From: Chryseobacterium aahli
GTDB taxonomy: Bacteria; Bacteroidota; Bacteroidia; Flavobacteriales; Weeksellaceae
Reading direction: 5' to 3'
NCBI RefSeq assembly: GCF_022699665.1
Contig: NZ_JALDNB010000001.1
Span: forward strand, 186,001-250,000
Length of the DNA: 64,000 bases
Each line of letters starts with the position of its first letter. The first letter of the stretch is position 1. Below the pieces are notes generated by a model that was not told where the DNA came from, ran no database searches, and saw nothing but the letters and a program-made list of their open reading frames with translations. This document shows, one piece after another, positions 8,564-19,634 of the stretch. A program made the translations under genes and the position numbers.

Positions 8564-9163
8564 ATGAATATAGATGACCTTAAAAATACGTGGAATGACG
8601 ATGTGTCTGAGGAAACACCCGAAATCAGTATTGAGCATAGCAATAAAATAAATCTTCCGTTAGAAAAGATCAGAAAAAACATGCGAATGGAGTTTTGGTC
8701 AACGGTCGGAATTTTAATCTTTGGATTTCTCATAGTCTGGATTCCTGTTCCGGAAGCTCCATTCAAGTTTAAATTTTATCTAACGGTATTGCTGTTTTCA
8801 ATGGTAATCGTGGTGTCGTTTTTCTTCAGTAAATTTTTCAAATTGTATAAAGATATCAGTAGCCCGATGATGAAAACTTATGAGAGTCTGAAGGATTTAA
8901 AGTATCAGTTTGATCTGAATAAACAGTATTACCTTTCATTTATGCTTTCGTTTGTGCCGTTTTTGGTGTGTGAACTGATTATTGTAATTGAATTTATTCC
9001 TCATCCCACACCGTTGAGTAATGTTCAGATTGCCACCACCATTCTTTCAATGCTTGCAGTTGGGCTTTTTGGACTTTTCTTACTTGGAAAGTATTGGTAT
9101 AAAATTTTTTACGGAAAATATGTAGGTCAGATTGAAAGTCTTTTGACTGAGCTTAAAAAATAA
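8564..9163 (+). CDS. Four-helix membrane protein, probable anti-sigma partner
   Basis: A 199-residue protein starting with a short acidic cytoplasmic segment (MNIDDLKNTWNDD, residues 1-45), then four predicted membrane helices: about 44-62, 70-89, 122-142 and 152-172. The soluble N-terminus with a Trp after the first helix is typical of small membrane proteins encoded right behind ECF sigma genes in flavobacteria, which are thought to hold the sigma factor at the membrane. No classical zinc-binding HxxxCxxC motif is present. Its last 11 bases overlap the convergent YkgB-like gene. The role is inferred from position. Confidence 0.7.
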   Translation: MNIDDLKNTWNDDVSEETPEISIEHSNKINLPLEKIRKNMRMEFWSTVGILIFGFLIVWIPVPEAPFKFKFYLTVLLFSMVIVVSFFFSKFFKLYKDISSPMMKTYESLKDLKYQFDLNKQYYLSFMLSFVPFLVCELIIVIEFIPHPTPLSNVQIATTILSMLAVGLFGLFLLGKYWYKIFYGKYVGQIESLLTELKK

Positions 9164-9764
9164 CGTTTAGATTTTTGAGTAGAGTTTTATAAAGATTTAC
9201 ACCTTTCTCAAATTCAAAAATGCTTTTTGCGGAATCTGATGCGATCACCAATCCTGCTCCCATCATAATGACATCTTTTATAACCAATCTTCCTGCTCCC
9301 GAAAGCAGCGGAAATCCGTGTTCGGAACCTCCTAAATCAGGAACCCAGACTTCGGGTGTTGTAATGAGAAATGAAAGAGTTACAAAAGACATTCCTGCCG
9401 TTAAAATTCCACTTATTAAACCAATTTTCGGATAAAAAATTCCCAATAAAACTGAAATTCCGATCAGAACAATTGCCGTTCCTAATCCGTGAGAAAAAGT
9501 ATATGTTCCGTTCGCTTCATGCCATTTTACATTTTCAGGAACGACTTCACCTTCTTTATTTTTGTGAAGCTTGTAATTATCTTCATCCGAAATATTTTTA
9601 TTCAGCATAAAATTCATAAAGGGTGAGTTTGCTACAAAAGGAATAATTCCTTCTGCTTCGTAATGAAAGGCTTTCAAGCCGCCAATCCAAGCCATTACGA
9701 TAAAAATACTTATTCTTAAAAAATGAATAAAATTTTTCTGTGAGTTTGCTAAGAGTTCTAACAT
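9153..9764 (-). CDS. YkgB/DUF417 family membrane protein
   Basis: A 203-residue membrane protein matching the YkgB (DUF417) family: a first helix containing IFIVMAWIGGLKAFHYEAEG, the conserved loop EGIIPFVANSPFMNF, and the later helix segments TFSHGLGTAIVLIGISV and LSFLITTPEVWVP. Members are inner-membrane proteins of about 190-200 residues, often induced by oxidants such as reactive chlorine. The family's function is unknown. It lies just downstream of an AraC-type regulator on the same strand (61 bases), which probably controls it. Its 3' end overlaps the convergent gene by 11 bases. Confidence 0.85.
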   Translation of the reverse strand: MLELLANSQKNFIHFLRISIFIVMAWIGGLKAFHYEAEGIIPFVANSPFMNFMLNKNISDEDNYKLHKNKEGEVVPENVKWHEANGTYTFSHGLGTAIVLIGISVLLGIFYPKIGLISGILTAGMSFVTLSFLITTPEVWVPDLGGSEHGFPLLSGAGRLVIKDVIMMGAGLVIASDSAKSIFEFEKGVNLYKTLLKNLNVIF

Positions 9765-9825
9765 AATTTATTTTTTGACAAAGTTATGCTGAACCTAAAG
9801 CCTATGAAATGGATGATTGTGGAAG

Positions 9826-10659
9826 TTATTTGTACAAATCTGCCACAATGGAAATTCCTGTTTCTTTTCTGAATTGTGTAGGCGAAATCCCAACGTATTT
9901 TTTGAAATATTTGCTGAAATGAAATTCATCATTAAAATTGAGTTCTACAGCTATTTCTTTAATTGATTTTCTCGTGAGGTGAATCTGTTTTTTCGCTTCC
10001 AGAATTACCCTTTCCTGAATAATCTGAGAGGGTGTTTTATTAAATTTAGATTTAATTTTTTTGCTTAATGTGTTGGAAGTTACGTGAAGTAAATCTGCAT
10101 AAAAAGACAGATTCTTTTCCGAAAGAAAATGTTCTTCCACAAAATTTTGAAACGATTTGAGTTCGTTAAAATCATCTTTAATTAATTCTTTATCAGGAAG
10201 TAATTTATTCTTTTCGCGACTTGAAATTGCCAAAATCAGCTGAAGATATGACTGTAAAACAGAACCTGAAAAATCTTCATTGTGATTTACTTCCTGAATT
10301 TTTGAAAAGTATTCTGAAATTTCCAAATAAACTTGTTCAGTCAACGAAAAATGTGGAAAAAGATAGATGTTGTTGAAAAGTAAACCATTACAGGCAACTT
10401 CTTTTTTATGAAATTCTATACAATAAAAGTCACTGTGAAAATTTAAAACTTCAACCTCGATTTGAGCTTCACTTACAATCTGAATATTCTGAAAAGGGGA
10501 AGAAAAAAATACAGTTTTTCCGGTAAAATCATATTCTACAAAATCAACGACGATTTTTCCGTTTCCGGCAAACAGAAAAATATGATACATTGAATCGGCA
10601 AATATATTTCTGAAATACTCTGAACTCTCTTTCTGGACAGAAAAAAATGTACTTTTCAT
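9826..10659 (-). CDS. AraC family transcriptional regulator
   Basis: A 277-residue regulator. The N-terminal part (1-150) is a beta-rich cupin-like sensing domain of the AraC type. The C-terminal 100 residues hold two helix-turn-helix units: LSFYADLLHVTSNTLSKKIK, and the second with KSIKEIAVELNFNDEFHFSK, followed by the family signature FKKYVGISPTQFRKE. It lies directly upstream of the YkgB-like gene on the same strand, so it most likely regulates that gene and perhaps itself. The effector is unknown. Family assignment is secure from the C-terminal signature. Confidence 0.9.
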   Translation of the reverse strand: MKSTFFSVQKESSEYFRNIFADSMYHIFLFAGNGKIVVDFVEYDFTGKTVFFSSPFQNIQIVSEAQIEVEVLNFHSDFYCIEFHKKEVACNGLLFNNIYLFPHFSLTEQVYLEISEYFSKIQEVNHNEDFSGSVLQSYLQLILAISSREKNKLLPDKELIKDDFNELKSFQNFVEEHFLSEKNLSFYADLLHVTSNTLSKKIKSKFNKTPSQIIQERVILEAKKQIHLTRKSIKEIAVELNFNDEFHFSKYFKKYVGISPTQFRKETGISIVADLYK

Positions 10660-10719
10660 ATGCTAAAGCTACATAATTTTTTTATGCTTTTCTTAAAATA
10701 GATGCTTCACTAATTAGAT

Positions 10720-11280
10720 TTACTGTGTATAAAAAGCTGGAAATTCTCTCATAATAGAATAAAAATCCCGCCATTCAAAATATCTCGGACTTACACTGCT
10801 TACATTCTCAAATCCTTTATTGCTGAATAATTTTTTCGTTCGTGTCACATGAAAGTATTGCGAAACAACAATAAGACTTTTAAAATGATATTTCTTTTGA
10901 ATTTTTAAAGTATTTTCAACGGTTAATCTTGTATTATCTCCTTTGTTATCAACGATAATGACAGAATCGGGAATGTTTTTACCAATGAGATATTCTTTCA
11001 TTTTTGAACCTTCATAAAATCCTTCTTTCCCCAAACCGCCACTTACAATTATTCTTTTAATACGATGATTTTGATACAATTCAACTCCGGTTTCGAGACG
11101 TTTTTGAAGTCTTTCAGATAATGTTCCGTCTTCATTAACTTTATTTCCAAGAATTACTGCAACATCTGCCTGAGCTCCGTTATCAGATAAACCATCATAA
11201 ATAATGTACACAGAGTGAATGATGAACCATGTGAAAATGACAATGCAAATGGTTTTTAAAACTTTAATAATCAGCTTCAT
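10720..11280 (-). CDS. YdcF/SanA (DUF218) family membrane-anchored protein
   Basis: A 186-residue protein with one N-terminal membrane helix (residues 8-28) and a DUF218 domain. Family signatures are ADVAVILGNKV after the helix, LSERLQKRLETGVELY, RIIVSGGLG, and the late block TVENTLKIQKK with VVSQYFHVTRTK. SanA/YdcF proteins bind nucleotide-like ligands and affect envelope integrity and drug tolerance in enterobacteria. The exact reaction is unknown. Only 5 bases separate it from the upstream S41 protease gene on the same strand, so the two form an operon. Confidence 0.85.
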   Translation of the reverse strand: MKLIIKVLKTICIVIFTWFIIHSVYIIYDGLSDNGAQADVAVILGNKVNEDGTLSERLQKRLETGVELYQNHRIKRIIVSGGLGKEGFYEGSKMKEYLIGKNIPDSVIIVDNKGDNTRLTVENTLKIQKKYHFKSLIVVSQYFHVTRTKKLFSNKGFENVSSVSPRYFEWRDFYSIMREFPAFYTQ

Positions 11281-11285
11281 TCGCT

Positions 11286-12830
11286 TTAATCCTGAGTTTT
11301 ATTGTCTTTTAATTTCTGAATATCATTCTTTACCCAATCTAGCTGCACATCTTTTTTATCAATAATATCCTGCATACTTTCATCAATTGCAACATCAGGA
11401 ACAACCCCTTTTTGAGTATTTCCAAATGTAATGTTTGGTTGAACTAAAAGCACTCCGATCGGTAAATCTATTTGGGAGTTGGGAAGCTTTTGGTAAGAAT
11501 AAAATCCTGCAACGGTTCCATCATTTGTACCACCGGTTTCTTCGCCGACTAAAGTTACACGTTTGTCAAATTTTAATTTAGATGAAATAATAGACGATGC
11601 CGAAAAACTTCCGCCATTAATCAAAACATACACTTTCCCTTTGAAAGCGTTTTCTTTTGGCTTTGTGGCTTTGTTTTCTTTCATTTTATAGTACGCAATT
11701 CCATCTTTTCCTTTGTAAACATTCAAAGCCTGATACAAGAAATATCCGGGATAAGCCAAACTTTTATAAGTGTATTCCAATGGATTTGATTTTCTGAAAT
11801 AATTGGTTTTCAAAGGAGTCACTCTCGAAACAAGCTGGGAAGGTTTTATCAAAACAAAAGGTTCAGGAGCGAGGTAAGAATATAATTGATTAATCTCGTA
11901 AAGCGAACCACCGTAATTTTCACGAATGTCGATGATGAGGTAAGAAGATTCTGCATTTTTGATTTTCTCAAAAGATTCTTTATAAAACTTATTTGAAAAA
12001 GTTCTTGAGAAACTTTTTATTTTCATGTACGCAATCGTGCTGTCTTTATCTAAAAATTTAAAATTTCTATTATAAGAACTCGTTGCAGCTACATAATCAT
12101 TCAGCTTTTTCTCAGGAGTTCGTTTTTTCTCGGCTTTGTCTTTTTCAATTTCTGTTTTATTTTTTGACTCTCTTTTTAATGTTAAAATTTGTCTTTCGTC
12201 ATTGTAAAGTGTTTCGATTTTAGCGCTGTCCATAATTCCTTTTTCGGCAACAAAAAAATTGAAGAAAACATCTTTCAGGTAGTACGGATAGAAAGTGGTG
12301 TTGTAACCGTCACTGCTTATTAATTGACGGTATTTTTTAAGATAATCGGAAACAGGAACATCATTAATGCTTAAAAGTTCAGTTCCGGGTTTAATATTTT
12401 GAATGGAATCCTTGTTTTCAATAAAATATAAATGATCGTCTTCTACGTGATATTCAAATCTTCCGAAAAGTCCTTTTTTGTTTTTTAAAGCTTTAATTTC
12501 CTTTTTTGAAAACCTTTTTGCAGGAATTTTCAATGATAAATGTCCCTCACGGATTTTTTCAATGACAGGCTGTAATTTAAAATAAAACCGAGTGGTAGTG
12601 AGAGGTTTATTGATAGTGGCTTTTAAACTGTCAAATTTAAAATCAAGTTCTTGTTTTGAAATATACCAATTCAGATTTGGGTGCATTTCCTGAAGTTTTC
12701 GGTAAGCAAAATCTACATCTTCACGAAGTTTTTCTGGTGAGATCATGCTTAATCTTTGTTCGTTATACTTTTTCACGGGAGTACATGAAAAAAGAAAGAA
12801 AACAAATGAGATTGTTAAAAAATATTTCAA
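11286..12830 (-). CDS. S41 family peptidase lipoprotein
   Basis: A 514-residue protein with an N-terminal signal ending in LFSC (lipidated Cys16), then a helical domain, a PDZ-like stretch (about 110-220, with IKPGTELLSINDVPV), and a C-terminal S41 tail-specific protease core. The core shows YLIIDIRENYGGS at 297, the nucleophile loop NGGSFSASS (probable Ser410) and the following VGEETGG block. The usual Glu after the catalytic SAS is Ser here. It should act in the periplasm or at the outer membrane on unfolded or C-terminal substrates. It forms an operon with the YdcF gene (5-base gap). Confidence 0.88.
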   Translation of the reverse strand: MKYFLTISFVFFLFSCTPVKKYNEQRLSMISPEKLREDVDFAYRKLQEMHPNLNWYISKQELDFKFDSLKATINKPLTTTRFYFKLQPVIEKIREGHLSLKIPAKRFSKKEIKALKNKKGLFGRFEYHVEDDHLYFIENKDSIQNIKPGTELLSINDVPVSDYLKKYRQLISSDGYNTTFYPYYLKDVFFNFFVAEKGIMDSAKIETLYNDERQILTLKRESKNKTEIEKDKAEKKRTPEKKLNDYVAATSSYNRNFKFLDKDSTIAYMKIKSFSRTFSNKFYKESFEKIKNAESSYLIIDIRENYGGSLYEINQLYSYLAPEPFVLIKPSQLVSRVTPLKTNYFRKSNPLEYTYKSLAYPGYFLYQALNVYKGKDGIAYYKMKENKATKPKENAFKGKVYVLINGGSFSASSIISSKLKFDKRVTLVGEETGGTNDGTVAGFYSYQKLPNSQIDLPIGVLLVQPNITFGNTQKGVVPDVAIDESMQDIIDKKDVQLDWVKNDIQKLKDNKTQD

Positions 12831-12949
12831 GGCATAGATTTTTTTGATAGACGAATTTAAAAACTTTTAAATATAATTTGATTAAAAAAAAGTAAAATTC
12901 ATTATCGTGCGTCATTGGTGAAAGAGTAGTAAACTTAGAGAAAGTTTTT

Positions 12950-12957
12950 TACATTTG
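12950..12957 (+). promoter_or_regulatory. Putative -7 promoter box (TAnnTTTG)
   Basis: TACATTTG matches the Bacteroidota sigma -7 consensus and lies 17 bases before the ATG of the MBL hydrolase. No clear -33 TTTG is visible at the ideal spacing, so support is limited. Confidence 0.4.
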
Positions 12958-12974
12958 AATTTCAAATTTTCACA

Positions 12975-14066
12975 ATGATTTATTTCATCATATTGGCTAC
13001 GATTACCGCAATTGTAACGTATTTAGTAATGTCTCAGGAAGTTTTCGGTGCAGAACCGAAAGGAGAACGCCTTGAAAGAATGCTGAGATCTAAGAATTAT
13101 AGAAACAAGCAGTTCCAGAACCAAAGCTTTACACCTTCATTTGCTGAAGGGTATAGCATGCCGAAAGTGATGTACAATTTTTTCTTTTCTAAAAAAGATC
13201 CGTTGTTGAAACCTCTGCAGAAGATACCTGCAGTTCATACCGATTTAAAAAATCTTCCGAAAAATGAAGATGTTTTTATATGGATGGGGCATTCTTCTTA
13301 TTTCATAAAAATTGATGGCGTTTCTTTTTTAATTGATCCTGTTTTAAGTACTTATGGTTCGCCCTTTAAATTTTTCAATAAAGCTTTCGAAGGTGCAGAT
13401 TTGTTTAAACCTCAAGATATTCCAAATATTGATTATCTGGTGATTACACACGATCATTACGACCATTTAGATTTTCCGACGGTAAAAGAAATCAGGGAGA
13501 AAGTAGGAAAAGTGATTATGCCTTTAGGCGTGGGTGCTCATTTTGAAAGATGGAGCTATTCTCAGGATCAATTGATTGAAGAAGATTGGGAAACAACTAT
13601 AGAATTAAAAAATAATTTTAAAATTACCTTCACTCCGGCAAGACATTTTTCAGGAAGAAAACTCCACAGAAATAATACGTTGTGGACTTCTTACGTTCTT
13701 GAGACGCCGACAAAAAAACTGTTTTTAGGCGGTGACAGCGGATATGATACTCACTTTAAAACAATTGGCGAAAAATACGGCCCGTTTGATTATGCAATTC
13801 TGGAAAACGGACAGTATAACCCAGCCTGGAAGTACATTCATGCTTTGCCGGAAGATGTTATTCAGGCAAGTATCGATATTCAGGCGAAAAATATTATTCC
13901 GGTGCATTCCGGTAAATTTGCTTTGGCTTTGCATCCTTGGAATGAGCCATTACAGAAAGTAACAACGCTTGGAAAAGAGAAAAATTTACAGATTCTCACT
14001 CCGAAAATCGGTGAAAAATTAGATTTAAATAAAACAGACCAACATTTTCAGAATTGGTGGGAATAA
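12975..14066 (+). CDS. MBL-fold metallo-hydrolase, NAPE-PLD-like, membrane-anchored
   Basis: A 363-residue protein with an N-terminal membrane helix (2-20), then a metallo-beta-lactamase fold. The HxHxDH motif reads THDHYDHLD (His159, His161, Asp163, His164), with the later ligands in ARHFSGR, GGDSGYD and PVHSGKF. The N-terminal preamble and the IWMGHSSYFI segment fit the group related to N-acylphosphatidylethanolamine phospholipase D, so a phospholipid or phosphodiester substrate is likely. The gene is alone on the plus strand, convergent with the GNAT gene (1-base gap). Confidence 0.85.
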   Translation: MIYFIILATITAIVTYLVMSQEVFGAEPKGERLERMLRSKNYRNKQFQNQSFTPSFAEGYSMPKVMYNFFFSKKDPLLKPLQKIPAVHTDLKNLPKNEDVFIWMGHSSYFIKIDGVSFLIDPVLSTYGSPFKFFNKAFEGADLFKPQDIPNIDYLVITHDHYDHLDFPTVKEIREKVGKVIMPLGVGAHFERWSYSQDQLIEEDWETTIELKNNFKITFTPARHFSGRKLHRNNTLWTSYVLETPTKKLFLGGDSGYDTHFKTIGEKYGPFDYAILENGQYNPAWKYIHALPEDVIQASIDIQAKNIIPVHSGKFALALHPWNEPLQKVTTLGKEKNLQILTPKIGEKLDLNKTDQHFQNWWE

Positions 14067-14067
14067 T

Positions 14068-14355
14068 TTAGTCATGCCAGATTCCTTTGTATCTTTTCGG
14101 ATGATTTTCAAGTTGTTGTCTCACAAAATCGCATTCCGGATCGATCATCAGGTCTTTTTCTTCGGCATAGCTTACCAATTTATCTAAAAGAAGTTTGGCG
14201 TAACCACGTCCTTCCAAATCTTCATCAATTTTGGTATAGTAAACATTCATCAATCTTCCGTCAACAGAAATCGACATATAACCAACCTTTTTGTCGTCAA
14301 TTAATAACTGCAATTCATCCTGGTAAGGCGTTATTTCAAACTTTATATTTTCCAT
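14068..14355 (-). CDS. Small GNAT-type N-acetyltransferase
   Basis: A 95-residue protein of the small acetyltransferase family related to yeast Gcn5 (Acetyltransf_CG type). It has the antiparallel strand GYMSISVDGRLMNVYYTKI, the acetyl-CoA loop EGRGYAKLLLDKLVSYA, and the C-terminal signature PECDFVRQQLENHP. The conserved Cys in PECDFV is typical of this group. It is complete at the usual 90-100 residues and is probably cytosolic. The acceptor substrate is unknown. It is transcribed alone, tail to tail with the MBL hydrolase. Confidence 0.88.
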   Translation of the reverse strand: MENIKFEITPYQDELQLLIDDKKVGYMSISVDGRLMNVYYTKIDEDLEGRGYAKLLLDKLVSYAEEKDLMIDPECDFVRQQLENHPKRYKGIWHD

Positions 14356-14462
14356 AATTTCTGATGTTTATTGGTGAAACTCTTCCTTAAAATTACAAAT
14401 TAAAATTTTACAACGTAGAGATTTTTAAGAATTTAAAGTAATTTATAATCATTTAAATTAAA

Positions 14463-15764
14463 TTATTCATTCAACATCGTCTTATCTACATTCAGAATTT
14501 TGCTGGCTAAAATTTTATCAACTCGGTTTCCGTCTTTGTCAACGATTTCTAAAAGCAGGTTTCCGATTTTTACAGTGTCGCCGGTTTTTGGCATTTCATC
14601 ATAATCATGAAAAAACAGCCCTGAAACGCTCACAAATTTCTTTTCAGCTTCCTGATCGATTTCAATATCAAAATATTTTTTAAAATCATAAATCGAGCAT
14701 TTTCCGTCAATCAACCATGAGGTTTCATTTCGTTTAATAATTTCCGGTTCCACGTCAGTTCCGTCAGGAATATTTCCAATCAAATCATCCAGAATATCAT
14801 TCAAAGTAATGATTCCTTTCGTCGTTCCGTATTCATCAATAACAACCGCAATATGCGATCTGTTGTTCTGGAAACTTTCTAAAAGCGGATAAATAAATGA
14901 ATTTTCACTCACAAAAACTGCTTTTTTAAGATGGTCTTTTAATAAAAAATTCTGATGCGAAAAATCAAAAAGATCTTTCATTTTTACAATTCCGATGATA
15001 TTGTCTAGATTGTTTCTGTCGGTAACAGGATAGGTTGAATATGAGCAATTTTTAATCTTAGTTTTAATGATTTCATAATCGTCATCAATATTCAACGAAA
15101 TAATCTTAGAACGGTGAGTTGCCAAAGAATTTACTTTTCTGTCACCTAAAGCAAAAGCATTTTTCAGAATGTCATGTTCTTTTTCTTCAATAATTCCGCC
15201 TTCACTTCCTTCTTTGATGATTGATTTTATTTCTTCCTCGGTGACGCTTTCTTTTTTGTCGTTTTTAATTCCGAAAAGTTTTAAAATTCCCACATTGGTA
15301 ACGGTAAGAAGCCATACAAAAGGCGAGGCGAGTGCTGAAACCCAATACATAGGCTTTGCAATGAAAATGGAGATTCTCTCAGGAAATTTCATACCTAATC
15401 TTTTAGGAATCAATTCGCCAAAAACAATCGATAAAACGGTAATTAACGCAACAATTAAAACAGAGGCAATTCCTTTTGAATACTCTGAGAAAGTTTCAAA
15501 CTGAGAAATGTATTTTGCGAAATTTGCGGTGAGTTTGTCTCCGGAATAAATTCCAAGCAGAATTCCGATTAAGGTAATGCCTATTTGAACAGTGGAAAGA
15601 AATTTGTTGGGATTTTCAGAAAGTTTAATGGCTGTCTTTACGTTGGAATTTCCTTTCTTTTCGATGCTTTTTAGCTTGAATTTCCGGGAAGAGACCAATG
15701 CCATTTCTGACATTGAAAACACTCCGTTGAGAAGTATTAATATAATAATAATGAAGATTTCCAT
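14463..15764 (-). CDS. Hemolysin/CNNM family protein (DUF21, CBS pair, CorC_HlyC)
   Basis: A 433-residue membrane protein with the standard CNNM/CorC order: a DUF21 transmembrane domain (about 1-190, three or four helices, with GVFSMSEMALVSSRKFKL near the start), two CBS domains (about 205-325, with SRSKII-like and HIAVVIDEYGTTKGIITL blocks), and a C-terminal CorC_HlyC domain (about 345-425). Homologues are linked to Mg or Co transport and to tolerance; the hemolysin name is historical. The gene is divergent from the MFS exporter with about 155 bases between starts. Complete length. Confidence 0.9.
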   Translation of the reverse strand: MEIFIIIILILLNGVFSMSEMALVSSRKFKLKSIEKKGNSNVKTAIKLSENPNKFLSTVQIGITLIGILLGIYSGDKLTANFAKYISQFETFSEYSKGIASVLIVALITVLSIVFGELIPKRLGMKFPERISIFIAKPMYWVSALASPFVWLLTVTNVGILKLFGIKNDKKESVTEEEIKSIIKEGSEGGIIEEKEHDILKNAFALGDRKVNSLATHRSKIISLNIDDDYEIIKTKIKNCSYSTYPVTDRNNLDNIIGIVKMKDLFDFSHQNFLLKDHLKKAVFVSENSFIYPLLESFQNNRSHIAVVIDEYGTTKGIITLNDILDDLIGNIPDGTDVEPEIIKRNETSWLIDGKCSIYDFKKYFDIEIDQEAEKKFVSVSGLFFHDYDEMPKTGDTVKIGNLLLEIVDKDGNRVDKILASKILNVDKTMLNE

Positions 15765-15920
15765 AGTATATTTTGGTGGTGATTATAAAAGTAAGAAAAA
15801 TTAAAATAAAATAAAGGCTCTTTCTTGATTGAATTTAATAATATCCTATTTCACAATTATTCATCTAAACAAACAAGCTTTAACAAATAAAAAGTTGGAC
15901 TTTTGTTGATTGAAAATTTC

Positions 15921-17111
15921 ATGCGGATGTTAAAAGAGAGAAATAAACTCATTGCGACGGTATTGGCTTTTGCGGTCATTCCGATGTCGGGTCTGGCGAC
16001 AGATATTTATTTACCATCAATGCCGAGTATGGCAACGGAACTACATCAACCAGAAAGTAATATCCAGCTTACTTTATCAATATTTTTAATCAGTTATGGT
16101 CTTACTCAGTTTTTTGCCGGAAGTGTTGTCGACTCGTTTGGAAGATACAAGGTTTCTATGGTTTCGCTGGCTTTGTTTGTCGTTTCTTTTTTAATTACAG
16201 CAACGACGCAGAATATTTTTATCATCTACACAATGCGAGTTTTACAGGGAATTTTATCAGGATTTGCAGTAGTTTCCAAGCGAGCATTTTTTGTAGATGT
16301 TTATGAAGGCGAGCAGCGAAAACATTATCTAAGCATCATGACGATCGTCTGGTCTGTAGGTCCTATTATTGCGCCTTTTATTGGTGGTTATTTACAGCAT
16401 AATTTCGGATGGCAATCTAATTTTTATGTGCTGGCAGGGTATAGTTTACTTTTATTAATTCTCGAATTTATTTTTTCCGGAGAAACATTGAAAGTGAAAA
16501 ATCCTTTCAATATCGATTTTCTCATTAAAGAATACAATTCAATGTTCAAAGCCAAAGATTTCTTCTACGGAATGCTGATGTGTGGATTGAGTTATTCAAT
16601 GATTATGTTCTTTAATCTCTGCGGCTCATTTATTATTGAGCATAAAATGGGTTATTCTGAAGTAGTTGCAGGTTATGTTTCTTTAATTCTCGGTTTTGCT
16701 TGGATGACGGGAGGTTTTTTAGGAAAAGCATTAATTAAAAAAGCATTTTTACCCAAAATTAGATTCGCTAATTTCATTCAGATTATTTTAATCATTCTGA
16801 TGTTTGTGGCTTCTTATTTTACAAGTAATATCTACAGTCTGGTGGCTTTTGCCTTTGCCGTTCATGTGACAGCAGGATTTATCTTTAATAATTATTTCTC
16901 GTACTGTATCGGCAGATTTCCAAATTCTGCAGGAATCGCAGGTGGTTTGACGGGTGGAGTAGCCTTCATCATCACCTCTGCATTAAGTTACGGAATTGTA
17001 GCTTTGATCAAGCCTGAAGTTCAATTACAGGTTGCAGAAGGTTATTTCGTGTTGGGAGTATTAGGATTGTTTGTTTTAAGTTTAATTAAAATAAGAAAAG
17101 CACATATCTAA
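15921..17111 (+). CDS. MFS drug-resistance transporter, Bcr/CflA type
   Basis: A 396-residue transporter with about 12 predicted membrane helices. The first helix region AVIPMSGLATDIYLPSMPSM carries the DIYLPS signature of the DHA1/Bcr-CflA drug:proton antiporters, motif A is GSVVDSFGRYK, and motif C-like GPIIAPFIGGYLQ follows in helix 5. I prefer the ATG at 15921 over the TTG at 15903, because the sequence before MRMLKERNKL shows no coding sense. It should export small toxic compounds across the inner membrane. The substrate is unknown. It stands alone. Confidence 0.88.
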   Translation: MRMLKERNKLIATVLAFAVIPMSGLATDIYLPSMPSMATELHQPESNIQLTLSIFLISYGLTQFFAGSVVDSFGRYKVSMVSLALFVVSFLITATTQNIFIIYTMRVLQGILSGFAVVSKRAFFVDVYEGEQRKHYLSIMTIVWSVGPIIAPFIGGYLQHNFGWQSNFYVLAGYSLLLLILEFIFSGETLKVKNPFNIDFLIKEYNSMFKAKDFFYGMLMCGLSYSMIMFFNLCGSFIIEHKMGYSEVVAGYVSLILGFAWMTGGFLGKALIKKAFLPKIRFANFIQIILIILMFVASYFTSNIYSLVAFAFAVHVTAGFIFNNYFSYCIGRFPNSAGIAGGLTGGVAFIITSALSYGIVALIKPEVQLQVAEGYFVLGVLGLFVLSLIKIRKAHI

Positions 17112-17240
17112 ATGTAAATCTATATTATTAAGAATCTTAAAGTAATTACTTTGTTAAATCCTTTCGTAATGCTAACTGGGATAATACTTTATGAATTGTG
17201 TCATTTGTGAAAAATATTCGTGATAATTTGTGTTTAAAAC

Positions 17241-17269
17241 AAAAAAGCTCCTTTAAAAAGGAGCTTTCA
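17241..17269 (-). terminator. Rho-independent terminator of icd
   Basis: Arms AAAGCTCCTTT and AAAGGAGCTTT form a strong hairpin 20 bases after the icd stop, followed on the minus strand by a T run (the A run at 17240-17246). Confidence 0.85.
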
Positions 17270-17290
17270 AATTTATATTAAATCAGAAAA

Positions 17291-19528
<2,238 letters not shown>

Positions 19529-19587
19529 TTAAAGTTTTAGTTTCACAAATTTAGTAAATATCATTGTTTTATCAGGAGTCTTTGCAT

Positions 19588-19616
19588 AAAAAAAGAGGCT
19601 TTTGCCTCTTTAAAAA
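19588..19616 (-). terminator. Rho-independent terminator
   Basis: AAAGAGGC and GCCTCTTT arms flanked by A/T runs on both sides lie just after the stop of the repeat-protein gene (19635, minus strand). Confidence 0.8.
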
Positions 19617-19634
19617 AAAATATTTATTTTGATA

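Noticed and set aside
8564..9163. Naming the ECF-linked membrane protein a beta-carotene monooxygenase
   Set aside because: That name circulates for similar proteins, but there are no catalytic residues; only membrane helices are visible.
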